Source: Oscillospiraceae bacterium
GTDB taxonomy: Bacteria > Bacillota > Clostridia > Saccharofermentanales > Saccharofermentanaceae
DNA: 64,000 nt
Direction: 5' to 3'
Assembly (NCBI GenBank): GCA_015069205.1
Contig: SVIZ01000005.1
Span: forward strand, 11,377-75,376
Of the stretch, positions 8,249 through 18,871 are shown in pieces; position 1 is the stretch's first letter, and every line of letters starts with the position of its first letter. The notes beneath the pieces were generated by a model. The model did no database searches, was not told the DNA's origin, and was given only the letters and a program-made list of their open reading frames with translations. The position numbers and the translations under genes are program-made.

Positions 8249-10018
8249 ATGGACACTAGTTTAATTAACAGTTTAATAGACGAAAAAGTCTTCGGCGTCT
8301 GGTTCCTGATCGGCGCAGCATTGGTTTTCTGGATGCAGGCAGGTTTCGCGATGGTTGAGTGCGGCTTTGCAAGAGCTAAGAACGCAGGAAACATCATCAT
8401 GAAGAACCTCATGGATTTCTGTATAGGTACCGTAGTATTTATTGCAATCGGTTTCGGTTTATTCCTCGGTGAAGACATGCTCGTGGGTTTCATGGGCAAG
8501 CCGAACATCGACATTTTCGCAAATTACGCAACTTTCGATTGGTCTAACTTCGTATTCAATCTCGTATTCTGTGCCACAACAGCTACTATCGTTTCAGGTG
8601 CTATGGCAGAGAGAACAAGATTCCTTTCTTATTGCGTATATTCAGCAGTTATTTCAGCAGTCATTTATCCTATCGAAGCTCACTGGACATGGGGCGGCGG
8701 CTGGCTTGCTCAGCTCGGATTCCACGATTTCGCAGGTTCTAACTGCATCCACATGGTAGGCGGTATCTCAGCTCTCATCGGTGCAGCTATCTTAGGACCC
8801 CGTATCGGTAAGTTCGTAAAGGATAAGAAGGGTAAGATCACAAAAGTAAATGCATTCCCCGGCCATAACATCCCCATGGGTGCTTTGGGTGTATTCATCC
8901 TCTGGCTCGGCTGGTACGGATTCAACGGTGCTGCCTGCACGGATATGGCTCAGCTCGGTTCTGTATTTGTAACAACAACAATCGCTCCTGCGATCGCAAC
9001 TGTTGTCTGCATGATCTTTACATGGATCAAGTATGGTAAGCCGGATGTCTCAATGTGCCTTAACGCTTCTCTTGCTGGTCTTGTTGCAATCACGGCTCCC
9101 TGCGACGTAACAGACGCTCTCGGCGCAACGATCATCGGTGCTGTCTCAGGCGTACTCGTAGTATTCGGTGTATGGTTCCTTGATAACGTATTGAGAGTTG
9201 ACGACCCTGTCGGTGCAGTTGCAGTTCATATGCTGAACGGTATCTGGGGTACGATCGCAGTCGGTCTTTTCGCAACAGATACAGCTCCTGCATACTCTAT
9301 CGCTGACGCAGCAGGTAATACAATGACTGGTCTGTTCTATGGCGGCGGTGTTAAGCTCCTCGGAATCCAGCTCTTAGGTATGGGCGCTACAGCAGCCTGG
9401 ACTGCAGTTACCATCACGGTTACATTCCTTATCATAAAGGTTATCTTCGGTCTCAGAGCTTCTGAAGAAGAAGAGCTCACAGGTCTTGACGTTACAGAGC
9501 ACGGTCTCGCAAGTGCTTACTCCGGTTTCTCACTCATGGATGTTTCAGGTTCTATGATGGAAGAAAACGAGAATACAGATCTTGGTACAGCAGAATATGC
9601 CGAGGCTTCTGAAGCCCAGAAGAATGCTGCGGTCAAGGTAGCAGTTGCTCCTGAACTCGATACAGGTATGCATAAGGTTGTCATCATCGCCAAGCTTTCA
9701 CGTTATGACAAGCTCAGAAAGGCAATGAACGATCTCGGTGTAACCGGTATGACAGTTACCCAGGTTATGGGCTGCGGCATCCAGAAGGGTGCGGGTGAGA
9801 AGTACAGAGGTGTCGAGGTTGACGCTACGCTCCTTCCTAAGATCAAGGTTGAAGTTGTCGTATCCAAGATCCCTGTAGAAAAGGTTATCGAAAAGGCTAA
9901 GGAAGTTCTTTACACAGGACATATCGGTGACGGTAAGATCTTCGTATACAACGTAGGCAAGGTCGTTAAGATCCGTACGGGTGAAGAGAACTACGCAGCA
10001 TTACAGGATGTAGAGTAA
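8249..10018 (+). CDS. amt: Ammonium transporter fused to a C-terminal PII (GlnK-like) regulatory domain
   Basis: A 589-residue membrane protein. Residues 1 to about 410 are an Amt/MEP/Rh channel with about 11 membrane segments, the twin pore histidines (IHMVGG and AVHMLNG) and the GHNIPMGALGVFILWLGWYG signature. An acidic linker (about 410-472) leads to a full PII domain (about 473-589) with QKGAGEKYRG in the T-loop, LPKIKVEVVV, and the nucleotide-binding TGHIGDGKIFVYNV and RTGE. The T-loop tyrosine uridylylated in enteric GlnB (Y51) is V here, so classical uridylylation seems impossible. The fusion would place the PII gate directly on the channel. Preceded by a mini-ORF and AAGGAG; monocistronic. 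Amt-PII fusions are known in some bacteria. Confidence 0.95.
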   Translation: MDTSLINSLIDEKVFGVWFLIGAALVFWMQAGFAMVECGFARAKNAGNIIMKNLMDFCIGTVVFIAIGFGLFLGEDMLVGFMGKPNIDIFANYATFDWSNFVFNLVFCATTATIVSGAMAERTRFLSYCVYSAVISAVIYPIEAHWTWGGGWLAQLGFHDFAGSNCIHMVGGISALIGAAILGPRIGKFVKDKKGKITKVNAFPGHNIPMGALGVFILWLGWYGFNGAACTDMAQLGSVFVTTTIAPAIATVVCMIFTWIKYGKPDVSMCLNASLAGLVAITAPCDVTDALGATIIGAVSGVLVVFGVWFLDNVLRVDDPVGAVAVHMLNGIWGTIAVGLFATDTAPAYSIADAAGNTMTGLFYGGGVKLLGIQLLGMGATAAWTAVTITVTFLIIKVIFGLRASEEEELTGLDVTEHGLASAYSGFSLMDVSGSMMEENENTDLGTAEYAEASEAQKNAAVKVAVAPELDTGMHKVVIIAKLSRYDKLRKAMNDLGVTGMTVTQVMGCGIQKGAGEKYRGVEVDATLLPKIKVEVVVSKIPVEKVIEKAKEVLYTGHIGDGKIFVYNVGKVVKIRTGEENYAALQDVE

Positions 10019-10054
10019 CCGATCAGTTGTATTCTCATATTCCACCCGACAAGG

Positions 10055-10087
10055 CGATCCCCGGAACTGTTTTTGTCCCGGGGATCG
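10055..10087 (+). terminator. Strong hairpin after the Amt-PII gene
   Basis: CGATCCCCGG and CCGGGGATCG arms (10 bp, perfect) around a T-rich loop, 36 nt after the stop codon. Only a weak T tract (TTAAACCCTT) follows, so it may be an mRNA-end hairpin or inefficient terminator. Confidence 0.55.
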
Positions 10088-10125
10088 TTAAACCCTTGTA
10101 AATAATGTGCTTATCGCTCTTATAT

Positions 10126-10131
10126 TATAAT
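10126..10131 (+). promoter_or_regulatory. Probable -10 element of the ATP synthase operon
   Basis: TATAAT in a TTATATTATAATTAG context, 69 nt before atpB. A TTGTAA hexamer lies 24 nt further upstream, too far for a normal spacer, so the -35 is uncertain. Confidence 0.4.
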
Positions 10132-10199
10132 TAGATGACAATATGAGCATTTAGGGTTAAAATAGGCTTTATCGATAAGAAGGGAGCTGGAGGGAAAAG

Positions 10200-11072
10200 A
10201 TGACCATAGTATCATTTCTTCTGGCAGGCACATGGTTTTCAGAATTCTGGGCTGCTTTTGTAGAACAGCTTACTGAAAGACTGTTTGGCCATAAGGATAT
10301 TGGAGAAGAGATTAGCAAAGCCATTATGCAGGTGCAGATGAGCTTTGCTGCCGGCGATAATACACTCATCATTACTGATGCCATCATAGTAACCTGGATC
10401 GCTGTAGTTATTATGTTGATCATTGTCGCTGTTTTGCTGGGTAAACCATCAAAGGACCATAAGCTCACAAAGGGTCAGACGATCCTTGTTTCTTTGACAG
10501 AGCTTGTTATCAGCACTGCAATGAGCTTCGGAATGAATCGTAAGCAGGCTGAAGAAGTTGCTCCGATGGTCATGACCTTTGGTCTTGTGCTCGTCGCATG
10601 TAACTCAATCTCATATTTTCATCTCCCGCCTCCGGCAAAGAACGTCGCATTCCCTGTAGGATGCGCTATTGTTGCGATCATTTATGTAATCGTCATGACG
10701 TTCAAGTTTATCGGCATTAAGGGATTCTGGATCTCACTTACACAGCCTGTAGCTATCATGCTCCCGTTCAGGCTTTTGGACTATGTTATCAAGCCCTTGT
10801 CTCTTGCATTGAGACTTTTCGGTAACGTTTTCGCGGCATTCGTATTCATGGAGTTCTTATCTATCTCCTTACCGGTGATCGTACCGGGTATTGTAGGTCT
10901 CTGGTTCGACATCATCGACGGAGTTATTCAGGCTGTAGTATTTGCTTACCTGACAATGTCTTACATCGGTGAGAACCTTGAAACTTACAACGAGTACATA
11001 GAACACCCTGAAGAACATCAGAAAAAGAAGAAAGCCAAGAAGAGCAAGAAATCTGAAGCTGTAGCAGCTTAA
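10200..11072 (+). CDS. atpB: F-type ATP synthase subunit a
   Basis: A 290-residue integral membrane subunit forming the ion half-channels against the c-ring. It has about five to six membrane segments and the essential arginine in LALRLFGNVFAAF (R about 205, equivalent to E. coli R210). The C-terminus is a lysine-rich cytosolic tail (KKKKAKKSKKSE). Start ATG 10200 follows GGAGCTGGAGGG. It opens the operon atpB-E-F-HA-G-D-C; atpI is absent. All genes are on one strand with short gaps or overlaps. Confidence 0.95.
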   Translation: MTIVSFLLAGTWFSEFWAAFVEQLTERLFGHKDIGEEISKAIMQVQMSFAAGDNTLIITDAIIVTWIAVVIMLIIVAVLLGKPSKDHKLTKGQTILVSLTELVISTAMSFGMNRKQAEEVAPMVMTFGLVLVACNSISYFHLPPPAKNVAFPVGCAIVAIIYVIVMTFKFIGIKGFWISLTQPVAIMLPFRLLDYVIKPLSLALRLFGNVFAAFVFMEFLSISLPVIVPGIVGLWFDIIDGVIQAVVFAYLTMSYIGENLETYNEYIEHPEEHQKKKKAKKSKKSEAVAA

Positions 11073-11112
11073 TACGGAATTCAAACAGATAATAATTTAG
11101 GAGGCCAAATAT

Positions 11113-11388
11113 ATGACTAACATTCTTCTCGCAGCATTACCTATCATAGCTGCACTTGAGACAAAGGGAATCGCAGCAATTTCTGCAGCGATCGCTATCT
11201 CTTGTGGTGCTATCGGATCTACTGCAGCCATGGGTAAGGCGACAAGTTCAGCTCTTGAAGCAGGCGCAAGACAGCCTGAGATCATCTCAAAGCTTCAGAC
11301 ACTGCTCCTTATCGCTATCGTATTCATGGAGTCAATCGGAATCTATGCACTCGTTGTCGCATTCCTTTTGATCTTTACAGTAGGCTGA
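11113..11388 (+). CDS. atpE: F-type ATP synthase subunit c (proteolipid)
   Basis: A 91-residue two-helix hairpin forming the rotor ring. The polar loop is ARQPE and the ion-binding carboxylate is E73 in FMESIGIY. Aligned by ARQPE with Bacillus subtilis c, the usual helix-1 glycine motif (G-A-G-I-G-N-G) reads G-S-T-A-A-M-G (residues 35-41), so two glycines important for ring packing are Thr and Ala. The helix-1 Gln found in sodium-type rings is Met or Ser here. E-S precedes I-G-I-Y on helix 2. Ion specificity therefore cannot be read off. RBS AGGAGG lies 10 nt upstream. Confidence 0.93.
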   Translation: MTNILLAALPIIAALETKGIAAISAAIAISCGAIGSTAAMGKATSSALEAGARQPEIISKLQTLLLIAIVFMESIGIYALVVAFLLIFTVG

Positions 11389-11425
11389 TCAGGAATATTT
11401 CCGAGAGTTAATGGAGCTAAACAGT

Positions 11426-11989
11426 ATGTCATATTTACCGGAGCTGTTATTTGAGGCAGGAGAGTCCAATCTCTTTTCGCCCGATCAGTTTGCAGGATAC
11501 GCTGTAACTGCCGTTATCACGATATTCAATATCTTATTGGTATTCGTGGTTTTCAGGCTGTTCGCATATAAGAAGATCCTTAAACTTATACATTCACGTC
11601 AGGAAGCGCTTGACGCCGAGCTCGAAGAGGCTAAAAAGGCCAGAGAAGAAGCACAGGCAATCGTAGATTCTTCCAAAGAGACTATCGATGACGCAAAACG
11701 AAAAGGCTCTGCGATCATGGAAGAGGCCAAGGCCAATGCCGAAAAACAGAGCAAAGCCGTTATCGAACAGGCGAATGAAGAGGCTCAGCAGATTATTGTC
11801 AGAGCCGAAGAAGATGCAGCAAGGATGAAGCGTAATGCCTTTGAGTCTATGAAAGACGATATCGCCGATCTCTCAGTTCAGATCGCAGGTCACATAATAG
11901 GTGATGCGATATCCAAGGATGAACTCAGCAAGTCCGCTGCAAAGCACACAGAAGAGATCCTCAGCCAAGAGGTAGCTAAGAGTGAGTAA
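11426..11989 (+). CDS. atpF: F-type ATP synthase subunit b
   Basis: The peripheral stalk subunit, 187 residues from the chosen start. One N-terminal membrane helix (about 25-50, AGYAVTAVITIFNILLVFVV) is followed by a long charged coiled coil rich in E, K and A (AELEEAKKAREEAQAIV onward). The start at 11426 is preferred because GGAG lies 9 nt upstream; an in-frame ATG at 11411 lacks a good ribosome-binding site. Its end overlaps the start of the delta-alpha fusion by 8 nt, indicating translational coupling. In the canonical enzyme the C-terminal end of b binds the delta C-terminal domain, which here is attached to alpha. Confidence 0.93.
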   Translation: MSYLPELLFEAGESNLFSPDQFAGYAVTAVITIFNILLVFVVFRLFAYKKILKLIHSRQEALDAELEEAKKAREEAQAIVDSSKETIDDAKRKGSAIMEEAKANAEKQSKAVIEQANEEAQQIIVRAEEDAARMKRNAFESMKDDIADLSVQIAGHIIGDAISKDELSKSAAKHTEEILSQEVAKSE

Positions 11990-13943
11990 TAACCCGTCAG
12001 ACAATAATGAGATTAAGGCTGCCGGCAAGGCCAAATCCAGAGGTCCGTCTCTCCGTATAGAGACAGCCGGTGACATTCCTGAGGAAAAACTTACCAGGGT
12101 TGCCGCCAAATTTGCCGAAGTAAATGAGATCGAAGATTACCGTCTCTCCATTGAGTTGCGTGAGGATCTCATCGGCGGTTTTATTATCTATTTTCAGGGT
12201 AGCCGTTACGACTATTCCGTAAAGGGACAGCTTGCCAGGATCGGTTCCTTTATTAAGCGTACACGTTCTATCGACGGCTACGAAGACGGAATCGCCGCAC
12301 AGAGAAAGGCTCTTACAGAAGATTTCCCTGCGACCAAAGTAAAAAAGGATTTGGAGACTGCACTTGAACAGTTCCCTGAATCCAATATGTTAAGTATTGA
12401 TAATGTCGAGATCTTCGAGCTTACTGATGAAGAGCTCGACAAGCGAGTAGAAAATGCGTTTGTTTCACGTGAGCACAAGGATGAGATCGGCCGTGTAGCA
12501 GCCATCTCAGATGGTGTTGCTTCCGTTACCGGCCTTCGCAACTGCATGCTCAACGAGCTTATCTATTTCGCATCCGGTGCTACAGGCATTGCCATGAACC
12601 TTGAGAAAACCAAGGTCGGCGTCGTTCTCCTTACAGGCGAAGACACCGTAGTTGAGAGCATGACCTGCAAGCGTACCATGACGACTTGTTCCGTACCTGT
12701 AGGTATGGGCCTTTTGGGAAGAGTTGTAGATGCCTTGGGCCATCCTATAGACGGCAAGGGTGTCATCAGATATACCGAAGAGCGTCCGGTTGAGTCGCCC
12801 GCGCCTTCGATCATCGACAGAGCACCCGTTGATACCCCTCTGTTCACGGGAATTACAGCCATCGATGCCCTTACACCTATCGGAAGAGGACAGAGAGAAC
12901 TCATCATCGGTGACCGTCAGACCGGTAAGACATCCATCGCACTTGATACGATCATTAACCAGAAAAATGAAAATGTTATCTGCGTTTATGTCCCGATCGG
13001 ACAGAAGATGGCAAATATCGTTGCAACTGCAGGACTTCTCGAAAAGCGCGGAGCTCTGGACTATACGGTCATAGTTGCTGCTTCAGCTTCTGAATCAGCA
13101 GCAATGCAGTATATCGCACCTTTCTCGGCATGTGCCATTGCCGAGAAGTTCATGTACGACTATCACAAGGACGTGCTGATCGTTTACGATGACCTTTCAA
13201 AGCACGCACAGGCATACAGAGCTATCTCATTGCTCCTCAGAAGACCTCCGGGAAGAGAAGCTTATCCGGGCGACGTCTTCTATCTGCATTCAAGACTTCT
13301 GGAGAGAGCCGCTAAGCTCTCGGATGAGCTCGGTGGAGGTTCCATCACTGCGCTTCCTATCGTTGAGACACAGGGTAACGATATCTCCGCATATATTCCG
13401 ACGAACGTTATCTCGATTACAGACGGTCAGATCTATCTGTCACCGGAGTTGTTCTTCTCGGGCCAGAGACCTGCCGTAAACGTAGGTCTTTCCGTATCCC
13501 GTGTAGGCGGTGCGGCACAGACAAAGGCAGTCAAGAAAGTTGCCGGACCTTTGAGAATCTCATTGGCTCAGGCCCGTGAAATGGCTTCCTTCTCACAGTT
13601 CGGTTCCGACCTCGATGAGAATACCCAGCTTCAGATTAAGAGAGGTGTTGTTCTTAACGAAGTATTGAAGCAGGAGAGATTCTCTCCTCTTACGATGGCA
13701 GCAGAAGTAATCCTTCTGTATTGTGCTACTTCGGACAAGTTCAACTTCCTTGCAACTGAAGACATTACAGAGTTCTATACAGCACTTTTCGCAGACATAA
13801 GACTCCGTCATCCGAATATCTTCGAAGAAATAACGGACGGCAAGGTATTTACTGACGAGATAAAGTCCGAGATCGATTCGGCATATGAGGAATATAAGGA
13901 AACATTCCTTGCCGAGCACGAGGAGTACGTCGAGGACTATTGA
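11982..13943 (+). CDS. atpA: ATP synthase alpha subunit with an N-terminal delta C-terminal-domain fusion
   Basis: A 653-residue protein, about 150 residues longer than a normal alpha. Residues about 145-653 are a complete alpha subunit: DGVASVTGL in the beta-barrel, Walker A GDRQTGKT (about residue 310), and the arginine-finger region SVSRVGGAAQTKAV. Residues about 21-95 match the C-terminal domain of subunit delta: an EEKLTRVAAKFAE helix, then LIGGFIIYFQGSRYDYSVKG and QLARI, cf. the delta consensus L-I-G-G-F-x(6-8)-D-x-S-V-x-x-Q-L. Residues 96-145 are a charged linker. The N-terminal six-helix domain of delta is not present, and no separate atpH lies in the operon. The start is GTG 11982 with GAGGT upstream, overlapping atpF by 8 nt. 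The frame runs without interruption and neighbours are intact, so a frameshift artefact is unlikely. Confidence 0.93.
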   Translation: MSNNPSDNNEIKAAGKAKSRGPSLRIETAGDIPEEKLTRVAAKFAEVNEIEDYRLSIELREDLIGGFIIYFQGSRYDYSVKGQLARIGSFIKRTRSIDGYEDGIAAQRKALTEDFPATKVKKDLETALEQFPESNMLSIDNVEIFELTDEELDKRVENAFVSREHKDEIGRVAAISDGVASVTGLRNCMLNELIYFASGATGIAMNLEKTKVGVVLLTGEDTVVESMTCKRTMTTCSVPVGMGLLGRVVDALGHPIDGKGVIRYTEERPVESPAPSIIDRAPVDTPLFTGITAIDALTPIGRGQRELIIGDRQTGKTSIALDTIINQKNENVICVYVPIGQKMANIVATAGLLEKRGALDYTVIVAASASESAAMQYIAPFSACAIAEKFMYDYHKDVLIVYDDLSKHAQAYRAISLLLRRPPGREAYPGDVFYLHSRLLERAAKLSDELGGGSITALPIVETQGNDISAYIPTNVISITDGQIYLSPELFFSGQRPAVNVGLSVSRVGGAAQTKAVKKVAGPLRISLAQAREMASFSQFGSDLDENTQLQIKRGVVLNEVLKQERFSPLTMAAEVILLYCATSDKFNFLATEDITEFYTALFADIRLRHPNIFEEITDGKVFTDEIKSEIDSAYEEYKETFLAEHEEYVEDY

Positions 13944-13947
13944 TCTT

Positions 13948-16345
<2,398 letters not shown>

Positions 16346-16353
16346 TCACTGTT

Positions 16354-16860
16354 ATGGCTGAACATTCTTCACATAAGATCAACCTGCTTATCGTTACTCC
16401 CTACGAGGATTTCTTCGAGGGTCAGGTTGACAGTGTCAGAATTCCCACAAGTGACGGTGAGTTCGGCTTTATGGCCGGACATTCTCCTTTTGTAGCTGCA
16501 TTAGAACCCGGTGCATGTGCACTTACGACTAACGGCAAGACAAGATACTGCATGCTCTCTGAAGGTTACTGTGAGATCAACGGTATGCTCGCACTCATTG
16601 TCTGTAATTCTGCCGAGTGGCCTGAAGACATTAGGCTCAGAAGAATAATCAACGCTTACAAAGCAGCGATCGAAGAGATAAAGACTCATCAGGACAAGAA
16701 CGGCAGACCGGTATTTTCTGAAGACAGTGTTGCAAAAGGAAAGCGTGCTCTTGCAAGAATGCGTTTTATCGAGCGTTACGGTACTGACCAGCAGAGAGAA
16801 AGACTTGCCGGCTATAAAAAGAGCGATTTCCCTGACGGAAAGATCCCCAGACTTCAGTAA
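16354..16860 (+). CDS. atpC: F-type ATP synthase subunit epsilon
   Basis: A 168-residue subunit of the central stalk. The N-terminal beta-sandwich (about 10-95) carries LLIVTPYEDFFEGQVDSVRIPTSDGEFG-type sequence and GHSPFVAALEPG. The C-terminal helical part (about 105-168) is longer than in most epsilon subunits (about 135 residues), with a charged insert (HQDKNGRPVFSED) and tail. It starts 8 nt after atpD and closes the operon. Confidence 0.92.
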   Translation: MAEHSSHKINLLIVTPYEDFFEGQVDSVRIPTSDGEFGFMAGHSPFVAALEPGACALTTNGKTRYCMLSEGYCEINGMLALIVCNSAEWPEDIRLRRIINAYKAAIEEIKTHQDKNGRPVFSEDSVAKGKRALARMRFIERYGTDQQRERLAGYKKSDFPDGKIPRLQ

Positions 16861-16873
16861 TTGCAAGGAAACC

Positions 16874-16928
16874 GAGCCAAAAGAAAAAGGCTCTGGGCCC
16901 TCCGCTATCCAGCAGTGGGTCGAGCCTT
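16874..16928 (+). terminator. Inverted-repeat region at the end of the atp operon
   Basis: GAGCC (16874-16878) can pair with GGCTC (16889-16893), which can instead pair within AAGGCTC with GAGCCTT at 16922-16928. The two hairpins are mutually exclusive. No clean T tract follows (ATCTTATCTAGA). Probably a weak terminator or 3' hairpin. Confidence 0.35.
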
Positions 16929-16969
16929 ATCTTATCTAGATAATATCACTTGGAAATGAAAAATCAATG

Positions 16970-17359
16970 TTATTTTTTGTAAGATAGAAGAGTACAATCT
17001 TTTCTTATTATGTATAGTTTTTTAAGCTGGGAATTTAACTTAAATTCCAGTTCAAGTTTATGAATGCTTTTTGCTTCAGCCAACTTAGTATTTCTTAGGT
17101 CAAATATGATATTTTGAGATTGCTTAATTGCTTTGCGTATATTGTTTTCTATGGTTCTTTTGCTTTCACCTATAGGACATTTGATTTCCCATTCAATACC
17201 ATCCATTATAATGTCAGGAGTATGTTGTTTTGGTATTGCACTTGGATGTATAAAAACTATATTTTTACCTAAATTAGCGAAATATTTGGCTGTTTCAAAT
17301 TCAGCTTTTTCCGGTGGTGAGTTTAGTTGAGATATATCTATTGTCCCAATCGTATTCAT
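16970..17359 (-). CDS. Stand-alone CdiA-CT-like nuclease-domain protein
   Basis: 129 residues, AT-rich compared with its neighbours. Residues about 16-125 resemble the C-terminal tRNA-nuclease domain of CdiA-type toxins: ETAKYFANLGKNIVFIHP, then PDIIMDGIEWEIKCP giving a PD-(D/E)xK-like core (D49 or D53, E58, K60), then IENNIRKAIKQSQNIIFDLR. There is no signal peptide and no delivery domain. ATG lies 3 nt after the FHA gene stop, without an evident ribosome-binding site, so it may depend on coupling to the tad operon. No adjacent immunity gene is seen. Family assignment is by motif recognition; a non-toxic restriction-like role is possible. Confidence 0.6.
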   Translation of the reverse strand: MNTIGTIDISQLNSPPEKAEFETAKYFANLGKNIVFIHPSAIPKQHTPDIIMDGIEWEIKCPIGESKRTIENNIRKAIKQSQNIIFDLRNTKLAEAKSIHKLELEFKLNSQLKKLYIIRKDCTLLSYKK

Positions 17360-17362
17360 GTA

Positions 17363-18637
17363 CTAGCAGCTGAATCTGAATTCAAGTTCTCCAAATGTTA
17401 TCTTTTGTCCTGATTTGATCTCATAAGTTTTTCCGTTATCAACCGGAGAGTCTTCAATATATGTTTTGCCTGTGCCCTTGGAAGGCACTAAATAGAAAGA
17501 TCCTTCTTTTTGTTTGATGACTGCATGAAGAGGAGCTATCTCCGGATCGTCGATTACTATGTCGGATAAGAAACAATCTGATCCGATGCATGTCTCATCC
17601 AGATAAATTGAATATTTTGATCTGACTCCTTTGCTGTCAGAAATAAGCGTAAGCATTCCTGATGTCAGTGGTTTATATTGTCTTACAGGTTCATCATTAG
17701 TGTCTTCATGTGTCTGGTCTGAATCATATTCAGGAACAGGATCATCTGAAAATAGAATTGAACTTCTCTGTTTTGATTTCTCCTGTGATTCTTCTTTTCT
17801 TATGAATTCTTCGCGCTTTTTCTGATTCAATATCGATACGGACAATATTACCGCTGAAAGGAAGAAGAACAGAAAGCAGGGAAGTGCCATTTTATTAATC
17901 AAAAGCAGCAATGCCAAAACTGCCGATAAACAGGCGATAATAAGGTCTTTTTCTGTTTTTGAAAGAGCATTAATGCTGCGTGGCAGATTGATTGTTTTCC
18001 TTTTCTCCCCGGTATTCTGAGACTTTATAAAGGGATTAGCATCTTCATCAGTTCCTCTGATTAACCCTGCTATCTTAAGAAACATATCCTCGTTGTTCTC
18101 CCTTACGCTGTAAACTAACGCATTTTTCTCATCGTCAGAGATGACGTTTTTGAAGAAATCGCAGTTAAGGAGTTTTTCAAATTTAAGCGCATCAATTGAA
18201 GATAAGCAGAGTCTGTCAGGTGCGATCTTTTGTGGAAGACAGCACAGCTTTATAGTGATGCCTTCCGAATCAGTGAATATCATGTCCGGATCGAGCACTA
18301 TGCAGGAAGGGGAGACGAGGTTATCTAAAAGCTTTACGAAGGTATAAAAAAGGTCCCCGGCAGATTTACGCCTCAGGCTGAGGTTCTTTAATTCTTTCTT
18401 GGTTGGTGTATTTCTTCTGCCCGGCGAAAACACGGAAAATTCCGGGTCAGTTATCTGCATGAATCCTGAAAATTCAAAACTGCACATTATTCCTCTGCCT
18501 AAATATTCAGTACTTGGCTTAAGGTAGAAGTCTGAACTGTTTCCGGCAATTACCTCCTCGGCGTAAGTGCATAATGATTCCGGATCGTCAAACTTCTCAA
18601 GAGCGTAATATCCGTAGGGTCCCTTCTTTATCTGCAT
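17363..18637 (-). CDS. DUF6382-like membrane protein with C-terminal FHA domain
   Basis: 424 residues. The N-terminal about 200 residues resemble the DUF6382-type domain found with FHA domains in clostridial Tad loci. Two close membrane segments follow (about 233-275, LIIACLSAVLALLLLINK then CFLFFFLSAVILSVSIL). An acidic linker leads to an FHA fold (about 335-424). The FHA phosphopeptide-binding residues look degenerate: the usual G-R is G-S (CIGSDCFL) and the S-x-x-H segment is APLHA. It is a likely accessory or scaffold protein of the Tad pilus machine, encoded last in the operon after flp. The role is inferred from position. Confidence 0.7.
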   Translation of the reverse strand: MQIKKGPYGYYALEKFDDPESLCTYAEEVIAGNSSDFYLKPSTEYLGRGIMCSFEFSGFMQITDPEFSVFSPGRRNTPTKKELKNLSLRRKSAGDLFYTFVKLLDNLVSPSCIVLDPDMIFTDSEGITIKLCCLPQKIAPDRLCLSSIDALKFEKLLNCDFFKNVISDDEKNALVYSVRENNEDMFLKIAGLIRGTDEDANPFIKSQNTGEKRKTINLPRSINALSKTEKDLIIACLSAVLALLLLINKMALPCFLFFFLSAVILSVSILNQKKREEFIRKEESQEKSKQRSSILFSDDPVPEYDSDQTHEDTNDEPVRQYKPLTSGMLTLISDSKGVRSKYSIYLDETCIGSDCFLSDIVIDDPEIAPLHAVIKQKEGSFYLVPSKGTGKTYIEDSPVDNGKTYEIKSGQKITFGELEFRFSC

Positions 18638-18685
18638 TTCATTGTTCCTTTATTAACTCAAAAACTGATACTGCTAAGTGATATG

Positions 18686-18856
18686 TCAGAATGCGTCTGA
18701 TATCTTTGAATCGTCAAAACAGAAATCCATAACCTTTTCTCCGTACTCGGAAAGTCCTGCCCTGAAGAGCAGCGCAAGAGCAACGAGGACCGCGATGATG
18801 ATGACTATCTCAACGGTTCCCATGCCTTTTTTGTTCCGTTTAGCTGTTTTCCTCAT
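18686..18856 (-). CDS. flp: Flp-type (class IVb) prepilin
   Basis: A 56-residue protein. It has a short basic leader ending KKG, then MGTVE (the +5 glutamate of type IV prepilins), then a hydrophobic helix IVIIIAVLVALALLF and a short hydrophilic tail. Cleavage is predicted after G11. A strong AAAGGAGGAAAACGAC ribosome-binding site precedes the ATG, and the gene lies 15 nt after tadBC. It is the major pilin candidate of the Tad locus. Confidence 0.88.
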   Translation of the reverse strand: MRKTAKRNKKGMGTVEIVIIIAVLVALALLFRAGLSEYGEKVMDFCFDDSKISDAF

Positions 18857-18871
18857 TGTCGTTTTCCTCCT

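Noticed and set aside
11940..12440. Sequencing frameshift as the cause of the delta-alpha fusion
   Set aside because: The frame is open with coding-like composition throughout, has its own start signal overlapping atpF, and the N-terminal delta domain is absent altogether rather than displaced into another frame.
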